25,419 nucleotides of DNA from CAYFVR01 sp046541515 (lineage in GTDB: Bacteria; Desulfobacterota; Desulfobacteria; Desulfobacterales; Desulfococcaceae), in NCBI GenBank assembly GCA_046541515.1, contig JBKHDD010000057.1, positions 1 to 25,419 on the forward strand, in the 5' to 3' direction. The notes under the pieces are model-generated. The model did not search any database. It had not been told where the DNA came from and was given only the letters and a program-made list of their open reading frames with translations. The translations under genes were made by a program, and so were the position numbers. Of the stretch, positions 14,465 through 21,768 are shown piece by piece; position 1 is the stretch's first letter, and the number at the start of each line of letters is the position of its first letter.

Positions 14465-17400
14465 ATGGCCAATCCCGCCCTTTTCAAGAAAGCCATCGAC
14501 GCCATCACCGTGATGAACGTCGCCGTGACCAACATCCGGCTGTATCCCCCCAGCAGCGCCATCATCCGGAACACCGTGGACCGCGTTCATCAATTGCTTG
14601 CCCAGATTCTGGACGAGGAAAAATCGGTCATTCTGGCCGAATCCGGGAGCAATTTCGTCATTTGCGGCAATGTTTTCGACGAATCCGATCAGAAACGGCA
14701 CCCGCAGGCCGCCACCCTGATGGAACTCCTCGATCGCTTCGGCATAAAAAGCGTCGCCTTCGAACAAAAACTCACCCGGTCCGAACTAAAAAAGTTTTTG
14801 CAAATCATCAGCCGGAATCCATCGGACGTGGAGGCCGAAGGCGGGTTGCAGGAGGTGGTCGGACGGGAGAAACTGCCCAACATCCTGATGGACCACAAGG
14901 TCTACGTGGTGGTCGACAAGGACCAGCAGATCGTGGCGGGGATTGGGGTGCGGGACGAGGACATCGTCAAGTATCTCACCGGCGTCGGGGAACTGTCCAA
15001 AGCCGATTTTGAAACAATTCGGGAAATGGCCAAGGACCCGAAATGGGTGACCCGCGTCTTCCAGGCCGGCATGACCCACATCATGCGCCAAAAGGGAGAA
15101 ACCTCCTATCACAGGCTCTCGGAGGTTGTCGGCCACATGATCCGGACCCTGGACGACATCTCGGACGAAGTCAACCGGGAAAAAGTGGCGCGGGAGCTGG
15201 CCGCCGCCATCGTGGAGATGGAAGAAGAGGTGATGGCGCTGATTCTTACCCAGGAAGCCGAGGGCGCCTTCAGCGAAATCCTGTTCGACGCCGTGATCGA
15301 CGCCCTGGACGACGAAAAATTTGAACGCATCGCCGCGCACATCCTCCAAATGGGCGATGAAAACGCGGCGGACGACCCGGCGACCCAGGCCTACCGCTAC
15401 CTGATGAAATCCGGCAAAGGCCGGCGGTTGCGGGAGCGGATTCGCCACCGCCAAACAGAGGAACGAAATAGACGGGAGCGCCGGATGGCTCTGCTCAAGG
15501 ACGGCCTGACGCGGGTTTTCCGAGGAGAAATGAGCCCCTTTATGGAACCGGAATTCACCGAGGCCCTTCCGGATTACGCCAAGCAGCTCGTGGCCGCCGG
15601 CAAAAGCCGAACCATTGGGACCCTGCTGGAAAAGCTGTCCACCGGTCTGAGGGCCCCCCAGCCGGAAACCCGGGAAAAAGCCGCCGAGGCCCTGGTCGCC
15701 GCGGGAAAGCCGCTCCTGGCCGACGGCCGGCTGGCGCCCATGGCCGAGGCCGCGCCGTTCTGGCTAAACTGGCTGCAGAAGGAAACCGAACTCTCGGAAG
15801 CCTATCGGAACATGGTTCATCTTCTGCGGGATCTGGCCCGAGAGCTGATCCGGGCCGAGGTCTTCGAGGAAAGCGACGCCCTGCTGGAAACCTTCCATCG
15901 CATTCGCTACCTGGAGGGACATCCCGATCCCGCGGTTCGGGAAACGGTCGAGGAAGCCCTTCGCGAGATCGCCAGCAACGAGATCCTGGACCTCTTGATC
16001 GAGGAGTTTCAGTCGGGCGCCGAAGAACACCGCCGGCAGGCCATTCGGCTCTTGGGCCTGCTGGGCGAGGCCTCCATGGATCGGCTATTGGATCTACTTG
16101 AGGAAAGCCGGGACATGACCGTGCGGGTCCGGATTCTTCACGTGCTTTCCGAAATCGGGACACCGGCGCCCCAGGCCCTGATTCGGCGAATTCAAAAAGG
16201 CGGCTCGTGGTACTACCTCCGCAATTTGATTCTGATGCTGGGAAAGGTCGGCACGGAAAACCACCTGCGGGTGCTGGTGCCCCTGCTGAAGCACGAAGAT
16301 TTTCGCGTTCGCCGGGAAACCCTGAACAGCATTTACAACATCGGCGGCGACCGACGCGGCGACGTTTTGATCGGCGCCTTGAAAGACGCCGACGACCGAC
16401 TTCGGCTCAATATCGTGGACATGCTGGGGGCTCTGGGCCACAAACCGGCGGCGCGGCCCCTGATGGAACTGATCGAAGGCGGCAAATCCTTTTTTTCCAC
16501 CAAGGTCAGCGATCGTCTGCAGGAAAAAATCTGCACCGCCCTGGGCCGCATCGGCTCGGAAGAGGCCGTGCCGCTGCTCAGCAATATCGCCGGCCAAAAG
16601 GGGCTGCTGGGGCTGCGCTCCTTTCCGGATGGCGTCCGGGAGGCCGCCGCCCATGCCCTGGCCAACATCGGCCGGGCCGAGTCCGCCGAAAACCCCCCGG
16701 AATCCAAGGTGTCCCTGCCCGGCCAGAAGCTGATCCTCCCCGGGGCCCGGGCGGCCCAGCCCAAAACCCCGGAAGTGATCACAACCGACCTCACCCTTCC
16801 CGCCGCCATGGGCGAACGCGTCGTTCAGCGAAACAACGACACGGTGGAGGAAAACGTCGTCGACATGCTCATGGGCGCCATCCGCGAGGCCGCCCGGGCC
16901 GGCGACTTCGATCGGGCCGAAATCCTGCGGCAGCAGCTGGTGGAGCTGGACGGGCTCGCCCTCACCGAAATCATCCAGGCCGGAGAGATCATCGAACAGG
17001 AACGGGGGGCGCCCAAGGTGGAGGTGGACGCCGATCATCTGGGCATTTGGCCCGACTTGTACGACACTCTGACGCCGGAAGAATCCGACGCGCTCTACGA
17101 GGCCCTGGAGGAAACCGACCTTCGGGCCGACGAAACCGTCTTCCAGCAGGGCGAGCCGGAAAGCCGCCTTTTTTTCGTGCATCGGGGGCAACTTAAGCAA
17201 ATATTTCTTTCGGGAGAACGGGAAAATCTGCTCAAAACGGTGGGCAAGGGCGACATCGTGGGCGAGGAAACCTTTTTCGGCGTCAGCGTTTGCACCACCT
17301 CCCTGGTGGCCCTGAGCCAGTGCCGGATCAGCCACTTGGATCGAAAAATGCTTGAAAAATGGCGGGAGCCCTTCCCCGCCCTGGAATCCAAAATCCACGA

Positions 17401-17854
17401 TTACTGTCTTCGCCGGGAACGGATTCGGGACATTATCCAGAACAAGGGGCTGGAACGCCGAAACCAGGAACGATTTCCCGTCGCCGGCGTGGTGGACGTG
17501 CAACTGCTCGGTCCGGGCGGGTCCGCCACCGGCAAACTGTTCAAAGGCAATCTCCGGGACATTTCGGTGGGCGGCATTTCCTTTGGCATTCGGAGCCCCA
17601 ATCGCAAAAACACCAGTCTGCTCCTCGGTCGGGACCTGGAAATGCTGCTCGACTTCCCCTCCGCCCTGGGGCCGGCCCTCGGCGTGGAAATGATGATGTC
17701 CAAGGGAAGCCCCAAAATTCGGATCAAACATGTGGGCCGCGTCATCGGCGTATCCCACATGGCCGGAGAAGACTACGCCGTCCATATTCAGTTTGAAAGC
17801 CTCCTCGGCGGGGAGGACCCCGAAGAGGCCGAGGCGAAGGAATCCGCCGGATAG
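14465..17854 (+). CDS. HEAT-repeat / cyclic-nucleotide-binding / PilZ multidomain protein
   Basis: The 1129-residue protein has an N-terminal region (1-300) starting NVAVTNIRLYPPSSAI that I do not recognise, and a HEAT-type helical-repeat region at about 470-745 with repeats such as RRQAIRLLGLLGEASMDRL and RRETLNSIYNIGGDRRGDVL. A short helical segment follows near 800-850 (AGDFDRAEILRQQLVEL). A cNMP-binding (CRP-like) fold at about 856-985 contains DETVFQQGEPESRLFFVHRG and GKGDIVGEETFFG. A C-terminal PilZ domain at about 995-1110 has the RNQER (RxxxR) and DISVGG (DxSxxG) motifs that bind c-di-GMP. No membrane segment or signal peptide is seen. It probably acts as a cytoplasmic signal-responsive scaffold, but neither ligand nor partner can be read from sequence. 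The start ATG has only a weak ribosome site. It is transcribed alone, divergent from tamB. Confidence 0.85.
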   Translation: MANPALFKKAIDAITVMNVAVTNIRLYPPSSAIIRNTVDRVHQLLAQILDEEKSVILAESGSNFVICGNVFDESDQKRHPQAATLMELLDRFGIKSVAFEQKLTRSELKKFLQIISRNPSDVEAEGGLQEVVGREKLPNILMDHKVYVVVDKDQQIVAGIGVRDEDIVKYLTGVGELSKADFETIREMAKDPKWVTRVFQAGMTHIMRQKGETSYHRLSEVVGHMIRTLDDISDEVNREKVARELAAAIVEMEEEVMALILTQEAEGAFSEILFDAVIDALDDEKFERIAAHILQMGDENAADDPATQAYRYLMKSGKGRRLRERIRHRQTEERNRRERRMALLKDGLTRVFRGEMSPFMEPEFTEALPDYAKQLVAAGKSRTIGTLLEKLSTGLRAPQPETREKAAEALVAAGKPLLADGRLAPMAEAAPFWLNWLQKETELSEAYRNMVHLLRDLARELIRAEVFEESDALLETFHRIRYLEGHPDPAVRETVEEALREIASNEILDLLIEEFQSGAEEHRRQAIRLLGLLGEASMDRLLDLLEESRDMTVRVRILHVLSEIGTPAPQALIRRIQKGGSWYYLRNLILMLGKVGTENHLRVLVPLLKHEDFRVRRETLNSIYNIGGDRRGDVLIGALKDADDRLRLNIVDMLGALGHKPAARPLMELIEGGKSFFSTKVSDRLQEKICTALGRIGSEEAVPLLSNIAGQKGLLGLRSFPDGVREAAAHALANIGRAESAENPPESKVSLPGQKLILPGARAAQPKTPEVITTDLTLPAAMGERVVQRNNDTVEENVVDMLMGAIREAARAGDFDRAEILRQQLVELDGLALTEIIQAGEIIEQERGAPKVEVDADHLGIWPDLYDTLTPEESDALYEALEETDLRADETVFQQGEPESRLFFVHRGQLKQIFLSGERENLLKTVGKGDIVGEETFFGVSVCTTSLVALSQCRISHLDRKMLEKWREPFPALESKIHDYCLRRERIRDIIQNKGLERRNQERFPVAGVVDVQLLGPGGSATGKLFKGNLRDISVGGISFGIRSPNRKNTSLLLGRDLEMLLDFPSALGPALGVEMMMSKGSPKIRIKHVGRVIGVSHMAGEDYAVHIQFESLLGGEDPEEAEAKESAG

Positions 17855-18071
17855 CCGTCGCGGGCCGCGGCCCCCATTCCCCGCGGAATGCTTTCGGACC
17901 GCGCCGGAACACCGCACCGGCTCCCTCCCGTCGTCCCTGGGGGATTCCGAACGGAATGTCGGTCCCTCGGGACGCCCCTGTCCGATTGCCACCCGGAACG
18001 GCCTGACTTGCCGGCCCTTCCGGGAGCTTTTTATTTTCCCCGCGCATGACGCGCGCCGCCATGGAGGGTTC

Positions 18072-19778
18072 ATGGATCGCATCCCGGGCCTCCTGCCCTT
18101 TCTTTTTCTCTTTCACCTTCTGTTGTTTCCCTCCGCCGCGTTCGCCGCACGGGCCCCCGTCAGCGAGGCCACCGAAGAATGTCTGGCCTGCCACGCCTCG
18201 CTCCATCCGGGAATCGTGGCCGACTGGCGGAAAAGCCGCCATGCCGAGGTCGCCCCCGAAACCGCGCTGAAAGTGACGGGCCTGGCCCGCAAGGTCTCCG
18301 CCGAATCGGTGCCGGAGGAATTGGCCAAAACCTCGGTGGGCTGCGCCGAATGCCATACCCTTCGGCCCGAGGCCCACGCCGACACCTTCGACCACGTCGG
18401 GGCCGCCATCCACGTCGTGGTATCGCCCGACGATTGCGCCGTCTGCCATGTGGACGAGGCGGCGCAGTACGGCGAAAACCTGATGTCCCACGCCCACGGC
18501 AACCTGACCCGGAATCCGGTGTATCGGCAACTGGAGGAGGCGGTGCTGGGTTCGCCGGTCCGCGCCGAGGGCCGGGTGGTCCAGAACCCGCCGTCGGCCG
18601 CCACCCGCGCCGAAGGTTGTCTGCACTGCCACGGCACGCGACTGACCGTTCGGGGAATGACCACCCGGGACACCATGATGGGCGAAATGATGTTTCCCAA
18701 AATCGACGGCTGGCCCAACCAGGGCGCGGGCCGGATCAATCCCGACGGGAGCCGGGGCTCCTGCGCCGCCTGCCACACCCGCCACCTGTTTTCCATCGAA
18801 ACCGCCCGCAAGCCCCACACCTGCAAAAAATGCCACGTCGGCCCCGACGTCCCGGCCTACAAGGTCTATTCCGCCAGCAAGCACGGCAATCTCTATTCCA
18901 GCCACGGGGACGACTGGGATTTTCGCAAGGTGCCCTGGACCGCAGGGGCCGACTTCAACGCGCCCACCTGCGCAACCTGCCACATCAGTCTGGTGGTCAA
19001 CACCGACGGCGCCGTGGTGGCGGAGCGGACCCACCGCATGAGCGGCCGCCTGCCCTGGCGGATTTTCGGGCTAATCTACGCCCATCCCCATCCGGCCAAT
19101 CCCGACACCACCACCATCCGGAACCGGGAAGGGCTGCCCCTGCCCACCAGCCTGGACGGGACCTTCGCAACGGAACACCTGATCACCCCGGCCGAGCAGG
19201 CCCGGCGGACGGAGACCATGCAGGCCGTCTGCCTCGGCTGCCACCACGCCGACTGGGTCACCGGCCACTGGGACCGGTTCGAAAACACCATCCGCACCAG
19301 CAACGCCGCCATCCGAACCGCCACCCAAATCATGAACGACATCTGGTCCCGGGGATACGCCAAAGGGATCGCCCAGGGAGAAAATCCGTTCGACGAATCG
19401 GTGGAGCGGATGTGGAGCGACGCCTGGCTGTTTTACGGCAACACCATCCGCTTCGCCTCGGCCATGGCCGGCGGCGGGGATTACGGCGTCTTCGCCGACG
19501 GCCGGTATCAACTGAACCAGACCATCCGGGACCTGGACGACTGGCTGGACTTGCGCACTCGGCTCTTCCCGTCGGAGGGGCCGATGGCGGACGCCCCGGG
19601 GAACGGGACTCCCCAAGACGGGCCGCGATTGTCGCTGAGACGGAATCGCCATAGCGGCCTTTTCCCGCCACGCCGGGCGCTTCGGGTCTCCAGCGGGGAG
19701 TTTTCCGTGCCCGCGTTTAAGGGGGAGGCGGGCCGTCCGTCGAACCCCGGGGCCGGGCTTCTCCCCGAATCGCCGTAA
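18072..19778 (+). CDS. Periplasmic octaheme cytochrome c, hydroxylamine-oxidoreductase-like
   Basis: The 568-residue precursor has a signal peptide (cut near AFA-A, residue 25) and eight CxxCH heme sites beginning at residues 37, 91, 122, 183, 231, 251, 300 and 387. The order and the segments EECLACHASLHPGIVADWRKSRHA, LMSHAHGN, PAYKVYSASKHGNLYSSH, PWRIFGLIYAHPHP and WLFYGNTIRFASAMAGGGDYG mark it as a HAO-family octaheme protein of the kind found in Desulfobacterota. Family members oxidise hydroxylamine or hydrazine, or reduce nitrite or hydroxylamine; direction here is unknown. Every site ends in His, so there is no CxxCK heme as in NrfA or octaheme nitrite reductase. Residues after about 497 form a 70-residue Pro/Arg-rich tail without a membrane anchor that looks unrelated to the family. 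GGAGG lies just before the ATG at 18072. No dedicated redox partner is nearby. Confidence 0.85.
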   Translation: MDRIPGLLPFLFLFHLLLFPSAAFAARAPVSEATEECLACHASLHPGIVADWRKSRHAEVAPETALKVTGLARKVSAESVPEELAKTSVGCAECHTLRPEAHADTFDHVGAAIHVVVSPDDCAVCHVDEAAQYGENLMSHAHGNLTRNPVYRQLEEAVLGSPVRAEGRVVQNPPSAATRAEGCLHCHGTRLTVRGMTTRDTMMGEMMFPKIDGWPNQGAGRINPDGSRGSCAACHTRHLFSIETARKPHTCKKCHVGPDVPAYKVYSASKHGNLYSSHGDDWDFRKVPWTAGADFNAPTCATCHISLVVNTDGAVVAERTHRMSGRLPWRIFGLIYAHPHPANPDTTTIRNREGLPLPTSLDGTFATEHLITPAEQARRTETMQAVCLGCHHADWVTGHWDRFENTIRTSNAAIRTATQIMNDIWSRGYAKGIAQGENPFDESVERMWSDAWLFYGNTIRFASAMAGGGDYGVFADGRYQLNQTIRDLDDWLDLRTRLFPSEGPMADAPGNGTPQDGPRLSLRRNRHSGLFPPRRALRVSSGEFSVPAFKGEAGRPSNPGAGLLPESP

Positions 19779-19786
19779 ACGCGGGC
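19709..19786. repeat. 78-bp long inverted repeat at the convergent HAO / radical SAM junction
   Basis: GCCCGCGTTTA at 19709-19719 and TAAACGCGGGC at 19776-19786 are perfect 11-bp inverted copies. A nested GGGGAG/CTCCCC pair lies inside. The right arm contains the TAA stop of the cytochrome gene and touches the stop of the radical SAM gene. It may act as a bidirectional transcription end or be an inserted palindrome. There is no T-run, so intrinsic termination is uncertain. Confidence 0.55.
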
Positions 19787-21123
19787 TACCCGGCCTGGGC
19801 CAGGGTTTTCAGCCGGGTCAGCACGTCCCAGGAAAATTCCGGCCAGCAGGGAACCAAGGCGTTGTTGGTCAGGAGGGGATCGGATTCCAGATCGTACCGG
19901 GACGCGGCCGCGGCGGCGGGCCAAAGCGGCGTGCCCGGGATCGGCGTGTACCAGGCGGGGACCGGCGTGATTTCCGCTTCCCGGACGACCCGAATCGACG
20001 CTTCCACCGCCTCGACGCTTTGGCCCGGCAGTCCCGCCAGCAGATAGGCCCCCACCCGCTCTCGCGGAAATCCCGCCCGCTTTAGCGCCGCCACGCTCCG
20101 CCCGAATTCCGCCTCCGTCACCTTCCGGTCCAGCTCGGATCGTTCCTCGAACGCCGCCGTTTCCAGCCCCAATCGCAGGGTGTGAAATCCCGACCGAAAC
20201 AGCATTTCCGCCATCCGACCGTCGATTTCCCGGATGTGGACGGCGTTGGGCGTGTGGAATCGGATGGGCAGCTCCGCGCAAATGACGCTTTCCAGCAACG
20301 GATACGCGTGGCGCTCGGCGTTTAGCAGGAGGGCGTCGTCGTAGAAGACGAAGTCTCGGACGCCGCAGCGTTCGTGCCAGAAGCGGATTTCCTCCAGGAT
20401 GTGTTCCGGGGAGCGGCGGAGACAGCGGGGGGCGAGGCGGTCGGACGCGCAGTAGGCGCAGCGGAAGGGGCAGCCGATCGCCGTCAGCAAGGGGGCGAAT
20501 GGGATTTCCCGCTGACGCTCCAGGGCGGGGCGGGGCCAGGTGTCCATCCGGTGGGGATCGGTTTGAAGCGCGGGGCGGAAGCCGGTCATCTCCCCGGCGA
20601 TTCGCAAAATTTCCCCGAAATCGCCCCCGACGACGATCCTGTCCGCGCCGAGAGTGGACGCGTGTTCCGGCAGCAAGGTGGCGTAGATTCCGCCGAGCAG
20701 AATCGGCGTTTCCGGAAAGGCCCGGCGCAGATGGTCGATGGTTTCCCGGACGCCGGGATACCAGTAGGTCATGATCGAGGTGACGAGGATGAGATCGGGG
20801 CGGGATTCGGCCCGGAGATCGGCGTCGAACCAGTCCGGTTCAACCCCGTAGCGGCGAAAGCGGCGGGGAACCCCGCGAAGAACGTCCGGGACGGGAATCT
20901 CGGACTTGTGGAGGGGGCCCCGGCCGTGGCGGGCGCGGGGATCGGGGCGAGACCCCCGGGGATGGAAGCGATCCAGGCAGTCCAGATAGCGGACGCGGAA
21001 GCCATGATCCCGGAAGAGCCCGGCCAGGGTCAGCAGACCCAGGGGCCGGGCCCAGAAATCGTAGGCGGCGAAATCGTGAATCCAGGGGTTGACCAGCAGC
21101 AGCCTCGGCCGGTCTGGGCTCAC
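19786..21123 (-). CDS. B12-binding-type radical SAM protein, coupled to ahbB
   Basis: The 445-residue protein has an N-terminal Rossmann-like cobalamin-type domain (LLLVNPWIHDFAAYDFW, then DLILVTSIMTYWYPGVRETI and PILLGGIYATLLPEH), the radical SAM cluster motif GCPFRCAYC (C218, C222, C225) in residues about 205-400, and FVFYDDALLL typical of this class. The DxHxxG cobalamin motif is not evident, so B12 binding is not assured. The start is GTG at 21123, overlapping the TGA of ahbB as GTGA, which implies coupled translation. It is not AhbC or AhbD as I know them, because those lack the N-terminal B12-like domain. Its substrate is unknown; a role in tetrapyrrole or cytochrome maturation is only suggested by the neighbour. 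It ends in the inverted repeat shared with the convergent octaheme cytochrome gene. Confidence 0.82.
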   Translation of the reverse strand: MSPDRPRLLLVNPWIHDFAAYDFWARPLGLLTLAGLFRDHGFRVRYLDCLDRFHPRGSRPDPRARHGRGPLHKSEIPVPDVLRGVPRRFRRYGVEPDWFDADLRAESRPDLILVTSIMTYWYPGVRETIDHLRRAFPETPILLGGIYATLLPEHASTLGADRIVVGGDFGEILRIAGEMTGFRPALQTDPHRMDTWPRPALERQREIPFAPLLTAIGCPFRCAYCASDRLAPRCLRRSPEHILEEIRFWHERCGVRDFVFYDDALLLNAERHAYPLLESVICAELPIRFHTPNAVHIREIDGRMAEMLFRSGFHTLRLGLETAAFEERSELDRKVTEAEFGRSVAALKRAGFPRERVGAYLLAGLPGQSVEAVEASIRVVREAEITPVPAWYTPIPGTPLWPAAAAASRYDLESDPLLTNNALVPCWPEFSWDVLTRLKTLAQAG

Positions 21124-21629
21124 GGCGTCGGCGATCCGTCCTCCAGATGGCCGGGAAGCATGTCGGGGAAATACTGCATGGAGGTTTTTTTCAGCTCTCG
21201 GCGGCTGAAAAGGAGTTTATAATCAGTTTCGCCCACGGCGGCGGACATCCGCCGGGCGATCTCGAAGCAGCCCGCCTCGTCCCGGGCGTGGATCATGCTG
21301 TACAAATTGTAGGGCCAATCGCCGGCGGGGTCTCGCCGATAGCAGTGGGTCACCTCCGAAAATCCGGCCACGGTCTCCCCCACCCGCTCGATCCGATCCT
21401 CGGGAATCCGCCAGGCCATCATCGCGTTGGCCTTGTAGCCGGAGCGCTGGTGCTTGAGGGTGGCCCCGAAGCGGCGCAGGACGCCCCGGTCCCGAAGGGA
21501 TTGGAGAGTGTCGATCACTTCGTCTTCGCTCGCCCCGATTCGACGGGCGATGGCCTCGAAGGGCCGCTCGACGACGGGGATGTCGCCCTGCACGGCCGCG
21601 ATCACTTTTTTTTCCAGGTCGGTCAGCAT
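21120..21629 (-). CDS. ahbB: Siroheme decarboxylase subunit, AhbB-type (Lrp/AsnC-like fold)
   Basis: The 169-residue protein has an N-terminal winged HTH (residues 5-52: LEKKVIAAVQGDIPVVERPF, then LRDRGVLRRFGATLKHQ) and an AsnC-like alpha/beta domain with THCYRRDPAGDWPYNLY (94-110) and SRRELKKTSMQYF. These are hallmarks of AhbB/NirDLGH proteins, which with AhbA decarboxylate siroheme to 12,18-didecarboxysiroheme in the alternative heme and d1-heme routes; the HCYRR site contacts the tetrapyrrole. The opening MLTDLEKKVIAAVQGDIP points to AhbB and not AhbA. No ahbA, ahbC or ahbD is in the window, so the partner must be elsewhere or absent. AAAGG precedes the ATG. A 12-bp palindrome sits 11 nt upstream of the start, a possible operator. 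It is the first gene of a two-gene unit with the radical SAM gene. Confidence 0.85.
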   Translation of the reverse strand: MLTDLEKKVIAAVQGDIPVVERPFEAIARRIGASEDEVIDTLQSLRDRGVLRRFGATLKHQRSGYKANAMMAWRIPEDRIERVGETVAGFSEVTHCYRRDPAGDWPYNLYSMIHARDEAGCFEIARRMSAAVGETDYKLLFSRRELKKTSMQYFPDMLPGHLEDGSPTP

Positions 21630-21639
21630 GGAAACCTTT

Positions 21640-21651
21640 CGAACATGTTCG
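21640..21651. promoter_or_regulatory. 12-bp perfect palindrome upstream of ahbB
   Basis: CGAACATGTTCG is self-complementary and ends 11 nt before the ahbB start codon, overlapping or flanking the ribosome site. It could be a repressor operator or a translation-level site. It differs from the Gram-positive LexA box, which has four bases between CGAAC and GTTCG while this has two. Function unknown. Confidence 0.35.
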
Positions 21652-21665
21652 GGTCGCTGGAATTC

Positions 21666-21765
21666 GGGAATTCGGCGTACACCCTGGGAGCGACGAGTTG
21701 CACTCGTCGAATCGGGACGGGCACCGTCGCCGCTCTTGGACGCAGCAGGGATATTTCGGCCAATC
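21666..21765 (+). repeat. REP-like dispersed repeat, copy B
   Basis: This copy shares CCTGGGAG plus the hairpin CGACGAGTTGCACTCGTCG (21691-21709) with the element at 4003-4126; the stem is one pair shorter than in copy A. Left- and right-arm similarity extends about 20 and 40 bp beyond the hairpin. Its right end lies three bases from the mtnA stop codon. Unlike copy A it lacks recognisable terminal inverted repeats. It lies between mtnA and ahbB. Confidence 0.65.
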
Positions 21766-21768
21766 TGC

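Noticed and set aside
17859..17890. GC-rich hairpins after the HEAT/PilZ gene as an intrinsic terminator
   Set aside because: Short stems (six pairs), a large loop and no T-run; such palindromes are expected by chance in this composition.
17730..18071. Upstream extension of the octaheme cytochrome frame
   Set aside because: It overlaps the end of the HEAT/PilZ gene; the ATG at 18072 has GGAGG and begins a clear signal peptide.
21640..21651. LexA (SOS) box upstream of ahbB
   Set aside because: The half-sites resemble CGAAC/GTTCG, but the spacer is two bases where four are needed.
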